Of a stretch of DNA of 47,666 nucleotides, positions 25,210-34,689 are shown piece by piece (position 1 is the stretch's first letter; every line of letters starts with the position of its first letter). The notes beneath the pieces are model-generated. The model was not told where the DNA came from. It was given only the letters and a program-made list of their open reading frames with translations, and made no database searches. The stretch is from Nocardioides alcanivorans (GTDB taxonomy: Bacteria; Actinomycetota; Actinomycetes; Propionibacteriales; Nocardioidaceae). A program made the position numbers and the translations under genes. The stretch is from NCBI RefSeq assembly GCF_021555175.1, contig NZ_JAKGRW010000048.1, forward strand, positions 1-47,666. The letters are read 5' to 3'.

Positions 25210-27798
25210 CGTGTCCCCGCATCGATCCGGGCCACGGCCGGGGCGCCGACGGAGATGGTGGCACCGAGCAGGACCGGGCCGTCACTGACCGCGGGGGCGA
25301 TCTGCCCCTCGTCTCGGTGAAGCTGATGTGTGGATCGGGCACGTCAGGTGCGTTGACGAACGACACGAAGCGGGCGAGCTTCTCCGGATCCTCGAGCGTT
25401 GCCGCCCACTCGTCGACATAGCCGCCGATGTGGGTGGCCATGGCCGCCTCGAGCTCCGCCCCCAGACCGAGTGCGTCGTCCAGCACCACCGCGCGGACCC
25501 GTTCGACACCTCCGTCGAGGCTGTCGAGCCAGGTCGACGTCCGCTGCAGCCGGTCGGCGGTGCGGATGTAGTACATGAGGAACCGGTCCAGCGCCGACAG
25601 CAGTTCGTCGTCGCTCAGGTCCGCAGCCAGCAGCTGCGCGTGGGCCGGATTGGCGCCGCCATTGCCCCCGACGTAGAGGTTCCAGCCCTTCTCGGTGGCG
25701 ATCACGCCGAAGTCCTTGCCTCGTGCCTCGGCGCACTCGCGGGCACAGCCGGAGACGCCGCCCTTGAGCTTGTGCGGCGAGCGCAGCCCCCGATAGCGGA
25801 GCTCGAGTGCGATCGCCATGCCGACACTGTCCTGGACGCCGAACCGGCACCAGGTCGAGCCGACGCACGACTTCACCGTGCGCAGCGACTTGCCGTAGGC
25901 ATGGCCGCTCTCGAAACCGGCGTCGACGAGTCGGCTCCAGATGGCCGGGAGCTGTTCGGTGCGGGCCCCGAACAGGTCGATCCGCTGGCCGCCGGTGATC
26001 TTGGTGTAGAGCCCGAAGTCGCGAGCCACCTCGCCGATGACGATCAACTTCTCCGGGGTGATCTCCCCACCGGGGATCCGCGGCACCACCGAGTAGGTGC
26101 CGTTCTTCTGCAGGTTGCCGAGGTAGGCGTCGTTGGTGTCCTGCAGCGTGCCAGTCTCCTGCGAGAGCACGTGGCCGCCTGTCTGGGAGGCCAGGATCGA
26201 GGCGACCGTCGGTTTGCAGATGTCGCAACCGCGGCCCGTCCCGTGCCCCTCGACGATCGCGTCGAAGGTGCGGTAGCCGTGCACCAGCACCAAGTCGAAG
26301 AGCTCCTGCCGGGTGTGGGCGAAGTGCTCGCACAGGCTCTTGTCGACCGACTTGCCCTGGGCGGCGAAGTGCTCCTCGATGAGGTTCTTGACCACCGGCA
26401 CGCAGGAACCGCAGGTGCTGCCGGCCCGAGTGCACGCCTTGACGCAGGAGACGTCGGCACAGGAGTGGTCACCGCCGGTGTCGAGGGCCCCGGTGATCTC
26501 CCCCTTGGTGACGTTGTTGCAGGAGCAGACGACAGCCTCGTCCGGCATCCCGAGTGGGGCGGCTCCTTCACGGGCAGCGGGGAGGATCAGCTCCTCGGGG
26601 TTGTCGGGCAGCGCCATCCCCGACGAGACCATCGGGCGCAGCACGCCGTACGCCGACGCGTCGCCGACGAGGATGCCGCCGAGCAGTCGGAACGTGCCGT
26701 CCTCGCTCTCGGCGACGACGAGCTTCTTGTAGGTCCCGGCCACCGCGTCGGCGAAGACGAGTTCCAGGGACTCCTCGGTGGCACCGAACGCGTCGCCGAA
26801 CGACGCGACGTCGACCCCGAGGAGCTTCAGCTTCGTGGACATGTCGGCGCCCAGGAACTCCCCGGCCCTCCGAGCAGGGCATCGACGACGACCTCGGCCA
26901 TCGCGTAACCGGGGGCGACGAGGCCGTACATCCTGCCGCCGGGAGCCGCGCACTCGCCGATGGCGAACACCGCCGGGTCACTGGTGCGGCACTGCTCGTC
27001 GACCAGGATGCCGCCACGCTCCGCGACGTCGAGTCCGGCGTCACGCGCCAACTGGTCGCGGGGTCGGATCCCGGCGGAGAAGACCACGACCTCGGCCGGA
27101 ATCGCTTCCGCTTCCTTCAACCCGAGCCCGCCGACGGTGCCGTCGCCCGCGTCCTGCACCTCCGTGGTGGCGGCACCGGTGTGCACGGTGACACCGAGCT
27201 TCTCGATGTGCCGCACGAGCGTGGCGCCCGCGGGTTGGTCGAGCTGCACCGGCATGAGGCGCGGTGCCATCTCGACCACATGGGTCTCCAGGCCCAGCTG
27301 CACCAGGGCGTTGGCCGCCTCCAGCCCGAGGAGCCCGCCACCGATCACGGCGCCGACCGTTGCGGTCCTTGCCGCCTCCCGGATCGCCTCGAGGTCCTCG
27401 ATGGTGCGATAGACGAACGCGCCGTCGAGGTCCTTGCCGGGGATCGGCGGAACGAACGGTCCGGCGCCCGTGGCGAGCACGAGGTGGTCGTAGTCGACGA
27501 CCTCACCAGTGCCCAGCAGCACCTGCTGCGCCTTGCGGTCCAACCCGGTCACCGGGGTGTCGAGCACCAGGCGGACCCGAGGATCGTCGTAGGCCCCGCC
27601 GGGCAGGAAGGAGAGTTGTTCCGCGCCCACCTCGAAGAAGGAGGTCAGGGCCACCCGGTCGTACGCCGGACGCGGCTCCTCGCCGATGACCACCAGATCC
27701 CACCGTTCAGTGACCCCGCGCTCGATGGCGGCCTGCACGAAGCGGTGTCCGACCATGCCGTTGCCCACCACGACCAGGGTCCTGCGTGTGTGCGTCAT
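25206..27798 (-). CDS. nirB: Assimilatory nitrite reductase large subunit (two frameshifts)
   Basis: About 864 aa after repair, normal for NirB. Order: FAD/NAD(P)-binding module (VVVGNGMVGHRFV, GAVIGGGLLGLEAANAL); a BFD-like [2Fe-2S] module (VVCSCNNVTKGEI with CTRAGSTCGSC and RGCDICKP); ferredoxin-like half; then the siroheme/[4Fe-4S] module with ligands in SCVGSTWCRFG and SGCARECAEARGKDFG. It reduces nitrite to ammonium with NirD. G bases are missing at 26860-26863 (junction GGPGEFLGADMS) and about 25313 (junction FTEDEGQIAPAVSDG). ATG at 27796-27798 has GAGAGGAA upstream. A GlnR-like box lies 60-90 bp upstream. Confidence 0.92.
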
Positions 27799-27858
27799 CC
27801 GAGTTCCTCTCATTCCGCAAGGTCCTTCAACCTCTGTGGGCAAACCTAGGAATCTCGT

Positions 27859-27885
27859 GTTCTCGCTGCGTTCCCCGTTTGTAAC
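27859..27885 (-). promoter_or_regulatory. GlnR-like box upstream of nirB
   Basis: On the minus strand, GTTAC (27885-27881), six bases, GGAAC (27874-27870), six bases, AGAAC (27863-27859). The first two half-sites match the GlnR pattern GTnAC-n6-GnAAC known from Streptomyces and mycobacteria. The location 61-87 bp before the nirB start suits nitrogen control. Confidence 0.55.
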
Positions 27886-27886
27886 A

Positions 27887-27903
27887 GCGAGGAAAACCCT
27901 CGC
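27887..27903 (-). terminator. Intercistronic hairpin between nasB and nirB
   Basis: GCGAGG and CCTCGC (27887-27892 and 27898-27903) pair around a 5-nt loop directly after the nasB stop. There is no T tract. It may cap the upstream mRNA or attenuate read-through into nirB. Confidence 0.45.
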
Positions 27904-29314
27904 TCACGGCTGTGACGTGGCGGCGGCCTCGGCGGTGCCCACGAGGCGCGCGACGACCGACGTGCACCCGCCGCAGCCGGTGGTGGCGCGGGTGCGCACC
28001 TTGGCTGCCGCCACGGAGGGGCAGGCGCGGAGCGCACCCGCGGTCACACCCGGCACAGGCGCAGACCTCGCGTCGTCGTCGGGCAGCATCACCGGTTCGG
28101 CCTCGGGCCGCTCCACCATGAGCAACTCCCGGCTCCTGCTCGCCGAGCACGGTTCCGCGGTCGTAGAACTGGGTGATCAGCCCGATCCGGCTGAGGTCGC
28201 CGACCAGGGCGCCAGCGGTGATGACGCCGCCGTGCACCACCAGTTTGCGGTGGCTGCCGACGACAGGGTTGGTCACCTCGACGACCTCGCCCTCAGCCTT
28301 CTCCGGGTCACCCAGCACCGCCACGTCCAGACCGGTGGCGCGGAGGCGGGCGACGGTCCGAGTGCCCGCGTACGTCGGCACCTCCAGCGTCGATCCCGCC
28401 GAGAGGATCCCGGCGAGCACCTCTGCCTGTTCCCAGGCGGGAGCGACGAAGCCGGTGCTGCGCTCGTTGAACTCGGCGCAGTCACCGATCGCGTGGACCC
28501 GGGGATCGGTGACCGAGGCGAGATGCTCGTCGACGACGATCCCGCGACGTACTCGCAGACCCGCGGCGCGCGCCAGGGCGGTCGAGGGACGGCCGCCGGC
28601 GGTGAGCACCACCAGGTCGGTGTCGAGCACGTGCCCGTTGTCGAGCTGCACGCCTTCATCGGTGAGCCGCACCGCCCGGGTGCCGGTGTAGACCTCCGTG
28701 CCCAGCTTGCGCAGGCTGCGTCGCAGCACCGAGCCACCACGAGCGTCGACCTGGCGCGACAGCAGGTGCTCGGCCCCTTCGACGACCTCGGTGTGGATTC
28801 CCCGCACGCTGAGGGCGCGGGCCACCTGCAGGCCGAGCAACCCACCACCGACGACCACGGCACGCTGCGCCGCGGGTACCGACCCCATCAGGCGCAGGCA
28901 GTCGGCCAGCGATCGAAAGGCGTGGACCTTCGGGTGCAGCTGCCCGTCCATCCCGACGAGGCCGCGGATGGGTGGCAACGTCGGGATCGCGCCTGTCGCG
29001 AGCACCACCTTGTCGAAGCCGAAGCGGGTGCCGTCGACCAGCATCACCTCGCCACGCCCGAGGTCGAGCTCGAGCACCCGCGCCCCGAGCCGCAGGTCGA
29101 TGCCGTGGCGGGCGTGCCACTCCGGATCGCGCAAGGTGAGCGCGTCCAGCGAGTGCGTGCCCTCGAGCACCGCCGACAACAGGATCCGGTTGTAGGCAGG
29201 TCCCGGCTCGTCGCCGAGCACGGTGATCGATCCGGCGTAGCCGTGGGACACCAACTCCTCGCACAGCCGAGTGGCGGCCATCCCGTTGCCGATCACGACG
29301 AGCCGTTCCCGCAT
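27904..29314 (-). CDS. nasB: FAD-dependent electron-transfer subunit of nitrate reductase, NasB-like (three indels)
   Basis: About 469 aa after repair. FAD and NAD(P) motifs: VVIGNGMAATRLCEELV, LATGAIPTLPPIRGL, VVVGGGLLGLQVARAL and VHAIGDCAEF. The C-terminus is a BFD-like [2Fe-2S] domain, visible only across frames: VCACAG, then VTAGALRACPS, then TRATTGCGGC. Recovering it needs an extra base near 28130, a missing one near 28070 and an extra G near 28050. It probably passes electrons from NAD(P)H to NasA, which lacks its own BFD domain. ATG at 29312-29314 overlaps the nasA stop (ATGA). Confidence 0.82.
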
Positions 29315-31374
29315 CACCGCGCTCCTCCAGCAGCGCTCACCGCTGCCGCGCACACCTTGAACTCCGGCATTCGTGAGGTGGGGTCGAGCGCATCGTTGGT
29401 GAGCAGGTTGGCCCCGACCCAGTGGAAGGGGATGAAGACGGTGTCGGGCCGGATGCCCTCGTCCACCTTGGCCGGCGCCAGCATCTCGCCGCGGCGGGTG
29501 CGTACGGTGATGGCGTCGCCGTCGACCACCGCGAGCCGACCGGCCAGTTGTGGGTGCAGCTGCACGAAGGGGCCGGAGTCGGGCAGTTCCTTGACGCGCC
29601 GGGTCTGCGCGCCCGACTGGTACTGCGCCAGCACCCGGCCCGTGGTGAGGTGCACCGGGTAGTCGGCGTCGGTGGGCTCGGCCGGACCGCGATGCTCCAC
29701 CAGGTGGAAGCGAGCGCGGCCGTCGGCGTGGGCGAACCGGTCGAGGAACATCCGCGGCGTCCCGGGGTGGTCCACGCTCGGACACGGCCAGAAGACGCCG
29801 CCCTCCGCGACGATCCGCTCCGGCGTGATGCCTGAGTAGTCGGCCGGGCCGCCGGCCGAGGCCCGTCGTAGCTCAGCGAAGACCTCATCGGGGTCGGTGG
29901 GGAAGCCGGCGGTCGAGCCGAGTCGTCGGGCCAGGCCAGCCACCACGTCGAGATCGCTGCGTACGCCGGCCGGCGGGGTGATTGCGCGCTCCCTGCGGAT
30001 CACTCGCCCTTCCAGGTTGGTCATCGTGCCGGACTCCTCCGCCCACTGGGTCACCGGCAGGACGACGTCGGCTCGGGCGGCGGTCTCGCTCATCACGAAG
30101 TCGGCGACGACGAGCAGGTCGAGGGCGTCGAGGCGGTCGGAGACCGAGCGGGCGTTGGGAGCGGAGACGACGATGTTGGAGCCGAAGACCAGCATCGCCT
30201 TCGGGCCGCCGTGGGTGCCCAACGCGTCGAGCAACTCGTAGGCAGAGCGTCCCTTCCCGGGCAGGTCGTTCGCGTCGATCCCCCACACCCCGGCGACGTG
30301 CTCGCGAGCCGCCGGGTCCTCGATGCTGCGATAGCCCGGCAGCTGGTCGGCCTTCTGGCCGTGCTCGCGACCACCTTGTCCGTTGCCCTGGCCGGTGAGG
30401 CAGCCGTAGCCGGCGTACGGCGTCCCAGGCGCTCCGAGCGCCAGCGCGAGGTTGATCCACGCCAGCACCGTGTCGGTGCCGCTGGCATGTTGCTCGGCAC
30501 CTCGGGCGGTGAGCACGATGACCCGCTCGGAGGTGCCCAGGAGGACGGCCAGCTCCCGGAGCTGGCCGGCGCCGACGCCGCTGACCCGTTCCACCCGCTC
30601 GGGCCACCAAGCGGCCACCGAGTCGCGCACCGGCTCGAAACCCGAGGTACGGGCCGCGACGTAGTCGGTGTCAACGTGGCCACCGGCGACCACGAGGTGC
30701 AGCAGGCCTTGGGCGACGGCGAGGTCGGTGCCCGGCACCGGCTGCACGAAGTGATCGGCGAGCTCCGCGGTCGCCGTACGCCGGGGGTCGACCACGACCA
30801 CCTTGCCACCGCGCTCCTTCAGCGCCGCCAGGTGGCGGGCGGCCGGTGGCATGGTCTCGGCCAGGTTGGAGCCGAGCAGCACCACCACGTCGGCCTGCTC
30901 GACGTCGGCCAACGGGAACGGCAGACCACGGTCGAGCCCGAACGCCCGGGAACCGGCGGCCGCCGCGGACGACATGCACCAGCGACCGTTGTAGTCGATC
31001 TGGCTGGTGCCGAGGGCGACCCGAGCGAACTTGCCGAGGGCATAGGACTTCTCATTGGTCAGTCCCCCGCCACCGAAGACCGCCACTGCGTCCTTGCCGT
31101 GCTCGGCCTGCAAGGCACCGAGGCGCTCGGCGATCAGGTCGAGGGCCTCCTCCCAGCCGACCGCGGAGAGCTCGCCGGTGGCCCGGTCCCGCACCAGCGG
31201 TGTGGTGAGCCGCTCGCGGTGCTTGAGCAGGGAGGCCGAGCTCCAGCCCTTGCGGCAGAGCGCGCCCCGGTTGACCGGGAACTCGTCCCAGGCACTGATC
31301 TCGGGGCGACGTGGACCGCTGACCTGCATGCCGCACTGCAGGGAGCAGTAGGGACAGTGGGTGCGCGTGGCCAT
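29314..31374 (-). CDS. nasA: Assimilatory nitrate reductase catalytic subunit
   Basis: 686 aa. Mo-bis-MGD enzyme of the NasA/NarB group, cytoplasmic, reducing nitrate to nitrite. The [4Fe-4S] ligands are Cys7, Cys10, Cys14 and Cys40 (CPYCSLQC and GALCRKG). The molybdopterin domain shows GGGGLTNEKSYALGKFAR, NGRWCMSSAAAAGSRAFG, LLGSNLAETMPP and CLTGQGNGQGGREHGQ. The C-terminal dinucleotide-binding domain has TTGRVLAQYQSGAQTRR. There is no Tat signal and no C-terminal BFD domain, which fits electron supply by the downstream FAD protein. ATGA overlaps on both sides. Confidence 0.92.
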   Translation of the reverse strand: MATRTHCPYCSLQCGMQVSGPRRPEISAWDEFPVNRGALCRKGWSSASLLKHRERLTTPLVRDRATGELSAVGWEEALDLIAERLGALQAEHGKDAVAVFGGGGLTNEKSYALGKFARVALGTSQIDYNGRWCMSSAAAAGSRAFGLDRGLPFPLADVEQADVVVLLGSNLAETMPPAARHLAALKERGGKVVVVDPRRTATAELADHFVQPVPGTDLAVAQGLLHLVVAGGHVDTDYVAARTSGFEPVRDSVAAWWPERVERVSGVGAGQLRELAVLLGTSERVIVLTARGAEQHASGTDTVLAWINLALALGAPGTPYAGYGCLTGQGNGQGGREHGQKADQLPGYRSIEDPAAREHVAGVWGIDANDLPGKGRSAYELLDALGTHGGPKAMLVFGSNIVVSAPNARSVSDRLDALDLLVVADFVMSETAARADVVLPVTQWAEESGTMTNLEGRVIRRERAITPPAGVRSDLDVVAGLARRLGSTAGFPTDPDEVFAELRRASAGGPADYSGITPERIVAEGGVFWPCPSVDHPGTPRMFLDRFAHADGRARFHLVEHRGPAEPTDADYPVHLTTGRVLAQYQSGAQTRRVKELPDSGPFVQLHPQLAGRLAVVDGDAITVRTRRGEMLAPAKVDEGIRPDTVFIPFHWVGANLLTNDALDPTSRMPEFKVCAAAVSAAGGAR

Positions 31375-32873
31375 CAGACGCGCGCCTCGGCCAGGCTCGG
31401 CACCCGGGTGATGAGGAAGCTGCGGCGGGTGTAGACGAACCAGGTCACCACCAGGCAGACGACGTAGAAGCCGAGGAACGTGGTCATCGCTCCACGCACC
31501 GCCGCGCTGGGGTCATCGATCCAGGGGGCGCCGAAGGACATCGGGATCAAGAAGCCGCCCATGGCACCGATCGCCCCGGCGATGCCGATGACGGCGGAGG
31601 CGTTGCGAGTCGCCTGGGCCATGGCCTCCGCGCGGACCGGGCTGCCCTCGGCGCCGGTGCGCTTCGCGTTGCGGGCCCAGATCGTCGGGATCATCCGATA
31701 GGTGGAGCCGTTGCCGATGCCGCTGGCGGCGAAGATCACCAGGAAGGCGAACAGGAACGGCGCGAACCACGCTTGGTTGCCATCCGCGATCGCAATCTCC
31801 TGACCGGGGTTGTCGGTGAGCCGGCCGAGCACCACGAGCACCCCCAGGGCGCCCACACCCATCCCGACGAAGCTCCACGCGGTCACCCTCGCGCCGCCGT
31901 ACTTGTCGGCGAGCCAGCCACCGAACGGACGCGCCACGGAACCGACGAGGGCGCCGAGGAAGGCGTAGTGGGCGAAGACGATGCCGGTGCCGGCCGGGCC
32001 ACCACCGGGCACCCAGAAGTTCACCTTGATCAGCAGCGGCATGGCCGCGGAGAAGCCGATGAACGAGCCGAACGTGCCGAGGTAGAGGAAGGACATGACC
32101 CACGTGTGCTTGTGCTTGAGCACCTGGAACGACTCGCGCGCACTGGCGCTGGCGACCGTCAGGTTGTTCATGCCGAACCACGCACCGGCGGCCGCGACCA
32201 CCGAGAGCACCACATAGACCCAGGCGGCACGTTGGAGGTGGATGCCGCCGTCGCTGGCCTGCACCATGCCGAAGATGCCGGCACCGCCGACCAGCACCGG
32301 CAGGAAGAACTGGATGAGCGCAACGCCCAGGTTGCCGCCGGCCGCGTTGAGGCCGAGGGCGGCGCCCTTGCGGGCGGCGGGGTAGAAGAAGTTGATGTTG
32401 GCCATCGAGGAGGCGAAGTTGCCGCCGCCGAAGCCGGCTGTCGCCGCGATCACGACGAAGACCCACAGCGGCGTGCCGGGGCGCTGCACGAAGACGGCGA
32501 AGAGCAGCGTCGGCACGAGGAGCAGCAGCGCGCTGATCGTCGTCCACGTCCGGCCACCGAACTTCGGCACCGCGAACGTGTAGGGCAACCGCAGCAACGA
32601 GCCGACGAAGTTGGGGGCCGCAACGATCAGGAACAACTCCTGCGCGGTGAAGTCGAACCCCATCGACAGCAGGTAGGCGGAACTGACGCTCCACATCAGC
32701 CACACCGAGAAGCCGAGGTGTTCGGCGAAGATCGACCAGATCAGGTTGCGGCGGGCCACCCGATCCGCACCGGCCGCCCAGAAGTCGGGGTCCTCCGGGC
32801 GCCAGTCGGTCAGGGTGGTCCCTCCGGGGGCGTACGTCGACTGCTGCGCGCGGTCCGGTGCGGTTCGGGTCAC
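31374..32873 (-). CDS. narK: Nitrate/nitrite transporter of the NNP/MFS family
   Basis: 499 aa, about twelve membrane helices. The nitrate signature in TM5 is AGFGGGNFASSMANINFFYP, followed by KGAALGLNAAGGNLG, and the second signature is near FAASGIGNGSTYRMIPTIW. It imports nitrate for the reductase encoded next. GTG start at 32871-32873 with GGAGGA seven bases upstream (32886-32881 on this strand). It is the first gene of the nitrate locus and is divergent from the GIDE-domain gene. Its upstream region has two small palindromes. Confidence 0.92.
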   Translation of the reverse strand: MTRTAPDRAQQSTYAPGGTTLTDWRPEDPDFWAAGADRVARRNLIWSIFAEHLGFSVWLMWSVSSAYLLSMGFDFTAQELFLIVAAPNFVGSLLRLPYTFAVPKFGGRTWTTISALLLLVPTLLFAVFVQRPGTPLWVFVVIAATAGFGGGNFASSMANINFFYPAARKGAALGLNAAGGNLGVALIQFFLPVLVGGAGIFGMVQASDGGIHLQRAAWVYVVLSVVAAAGAWFGMNNLTVASASARESFQVLKHKHTWVMSFLYLGTFGSFIGFSAAMPLLIKVNFWVPGGGPAGTGIVFAHYAFLGALVGSVARPFGGWLADKYGGARVTAWSFVGMGVGALGVLVVLGRLTDNPGQEIAIADGNQAWFAPFLFAFLVIFAASGIGNGSTYRMIPTIWARNAKRTGAEGSPVRAEAMAQATRNASAVIGIAGAIGAMGGFLIPMSFGAPWIDDPSAAVRGAMTTFLGFYVVCLVVTWFVYTRRSFLITRVPSLAEARV

Positions 32874-32917
32874 GAGTCACTCCTCCAGGACGGGTGGTGA
32901 CCGGGACGCTAGTGAGG

Positions 32918-32960
32918 CGACGTAACGCGTCGTCGTGTGCTCGTCACGCCTCAGGTGACG
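32918..32960. promoter_or_regulatory. Two small palindromes upstream of narK
   Basis: CGACG-TAACG-CGTCG lies at 32918-32932 and CGTCAC-N7-GTGACG at 32942-32960, in the narK/GIDE divergent region. They are candidate sites for NnaR or another regulator. I found no convincing GlnR box here. Confidence 0.3.
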
Positions 32961-33090
32961 GTGTCCTCACGACCTCACACCCCGGCGTACGGCCAACGTG
33001 AGCTGGCGGATTCGGATTGAATGGCCACCGAATGGGCAGGACCCAGAGCGGCCGGTCATGGGGATCGGCCAACCGAAGGAGGAACGACGC

Positions 33091-33891
33091 ATGGTCTGGT
33101 TCATCGTGGCGGTGCTGCTGCTCGCAGTCGGAGTCGGCCTGACCGTCGGTGCGCGCACCGCCCGCAACAAGCACAAGAGTCTGCTGCTGACGGAGAACAC
33201 CACCACCGGACCGCTGCGGGAGCTGCACCGGACGGCTCGGGAGGTGGCTGGCGACGACATCTTCACGCAGCTGGTCGATCTGTCCGGACGCACCCAGCCC
33301 GGCCCGCAGGGGCTGCTCACCGCGGAGATCTCCCAGACCCAGTGCGTGTGGTACCAGCAGAAGGTGACCCGCCGCTACAAGCACGTCAGCCGGGACTCCG
33401 ACGGCAACCGCAAGACCACCACTCGTGAAGAGGTGGTCAGCCAGAACCAGTCCAGCGCGCCGTTCGTGCTGCGCGACAAGGACGGCGAGATCACCGTCAT
33501 CCCGACGGACGGCGTGAAGCAGGCACGCAAGACGATGAGTGAGTTCTTCAAGGAGGAGGGCGCCCGCCGGAGCGGCGCCACCATCGATTTCGGCGGTTTC
33601 AGCTTCAACGTCGGCAGCCGTGACGGCGACACCATCGGCTACAAGTACGAGGAGTGGGTGCTCACGCCCGACACCCAGGTCTTCGTGCACGGTGAGGCCA
33701 GCGATCGCGGCGGCCAGCTCGAGATCGTGAGCCCGGCCGGCAAGGAGAAGATGCTCATCACCACGAAGACGGAGCAGGAGCTCCTCGAGAGCGCCGAGAC
33801 CTCCCACATGTGGTTCCGGTGGGGCTCCTTCGGCTCCTATGCCGCAGGAGCGGTCCTGCTCATCGTGGCGGTCGTGCTGCTCGTCTTGTGA
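33091..33891 (+). CDS. GIDE-domain (MULAN-like) membrane protein
   Basis: 266 aa. One helix at each end (IVAVLLLAVGVGLTVG near the N-terminus, GAVLLIVAVVLLVL at the C-terminus) brackets a soluble domain. That domain resembles the GIDE domain of MULAN-type E3 ligases (GLLTAEISQTQCVWYQQKVTRRYK, EEWVLTPDTQVFVHGEASD). The RING finger is absent, as in all bacterial members. Bacterial function is unknown; a membrane stress role has been suggested by homology only. ATG at 33091 follows AAGGAGGA. A strong terminator follows. Confidence 0.8.
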   Translation: MVWFIVAVLLLAVGVGLTVGARTARNKHKSLLLTENTTTGPLRELHRTAREVAGDDIFTQLVDLSGRTQPGPQGLLTAEISQTQCVWYQQKVTRRYKHVSRDSDGNRKTTTREEVVSQNQSSAPFVLRDKDGEITVIPTDGVKQARKTMSEFFKEEGARRSGATIDFGGFSFNVGSRDGDTIGYKYEEWVLTPDTQVFVHGEASDRGGQLEIVSPAGKEKMLITTKTEQELLESAETSHMWFRWGSFGSYAAGAVLLIVAVVLLVL

Positions 33892-33929
33892 GGCGCCCGT
33901 GGCCGAGGAGTTGCTTCAGCGGCATGACT

Positions 33930-33958
33930 AAGGCCCCCGCCAACTTGGCGGGGGCCTT
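33930..33958. terminator. Bidirectional terminator between the GIDE gene and carD
   Basis: AAGGCCCCCGCC (33930-33941) and GGCGGGGGCCTT (33947-33958) pair over 12 bp around AACTT, between two convergent genes. The AA/TT ends give a short U run either way. Confidence 0.85.
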
Positions 33959-33977
33959 CGTCATGAGTCAGGCGCGA

Positions 33978-34463
33978 TCAGGAAGCGAGCACCTCGTCGA
34001 GGATGGTCTCAGCCTTGTCCTCGTTGGTGTGCTCGGCGAGCGCGAGTTCGGAGACCAGGATCTGGCGTGCCTTCGCCAGCATCCGCTTCTCCCCGGCCGA
34101 GAGGCCGCGGTCGCGCTCACGGCGCCAGAGGTCGCGGACGACCTCGGCCACCTTCATCACGTCACCGGAGTGGAGCTTCTCCAGATTTGCCTTGTAACGA
34201 CGCGACCAGTTGGTCGGCTCCTCGACCTGCGCCGCGCGGAGGACGTCGAAAACTCGGTCCAGTCCCTCCTTGTCGACCACGTCACGAACCCCGACCAGGT
34301 CGAGGTTGCAAGCCGGAACCCGAACGACCAGGTCCTGCTGTGCGACGATGCGAAGAACCAGGTATTCGCGTTCCTCGCCCTTGATGGTGCGCGTCTCGAT
34401 GTCCTCGATGACCGCTGCACCGTGATTCGGGTAAACAACCGTTTCGCCGACGGTGAATGTCAT
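33978..34463 (-). CDS. carD: CarD-family transcription regulator
   Basis: 161 aa, standard length. The N-terminal RNA polymerase-interaction domain (VGETVVYPNHGAAVIEDIETRTIKGEEREYLVLRI) contacts the beta subunit. The C-terminal helical domain (EPTNWSRRYKANLEKLHSGD, GLSAGEKRMLAKARQILVSELALA) binds the upstream edge of the bubble and includes the conserved Trp. It stabilises open complexes at rRNA and many other promoters. ATG at 34461-34463 has AAGGGG upstream and a -10 TAGAAT at 34496-34491. ispD, usually next to it, does not follow here. Confidence 0.95.
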   Translation of the reverse strand: MTFTVGETVVYPNHGAAVIEDIETRTIKGEEREYLVLRIVAQQDLVVRVPACNLDLVGVRDVVDKEGLDRVFDVLRAAQVEEPTNWSRRYKANLEKLHSGDVMKVAEVVRDLWRRERDRGLSAGEKRMLAKARQILVSELALAEHTNEDKAETILDEVLAS

Positions 34464-34676
34464 GTGCCAAGTACCCCTTCCTAGGTGACCATTCTAACAC
34501 GTCCGGCAACGACTCCCGATATCGTTTCCGCAGGTCAGACGGCACATGCGGGGTTGACAGAACCCTATGAATGTGTCTGGGCCCGGAGGGCGCAGTGCTG
34601 ATGGCCGCCCCTCTTCTTCCCCAGCCGGGGCGTCCGAAACCTGCCTGTCCACCACCCACGTGGACTCTTTCTGGTC

Positions 34677-34682
34677 AATACT
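34677..34682 (+). promoter_or_regulatory. -10 hexamer for leaderless ubiA-family gene
   Basis: AATACT lies 7 nt before the ATG at 34690, with no Shine-Dalgarno sequence between. Confidence 0.45.
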
Positions 34683-34689
34683 GCCGACC

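Noticed and set aside
32874..33090. GlnR box upstream of narK
   Set aside because: Half-sites do not match GTnAC-n6-GnAAC well; only generic palindromes are present.
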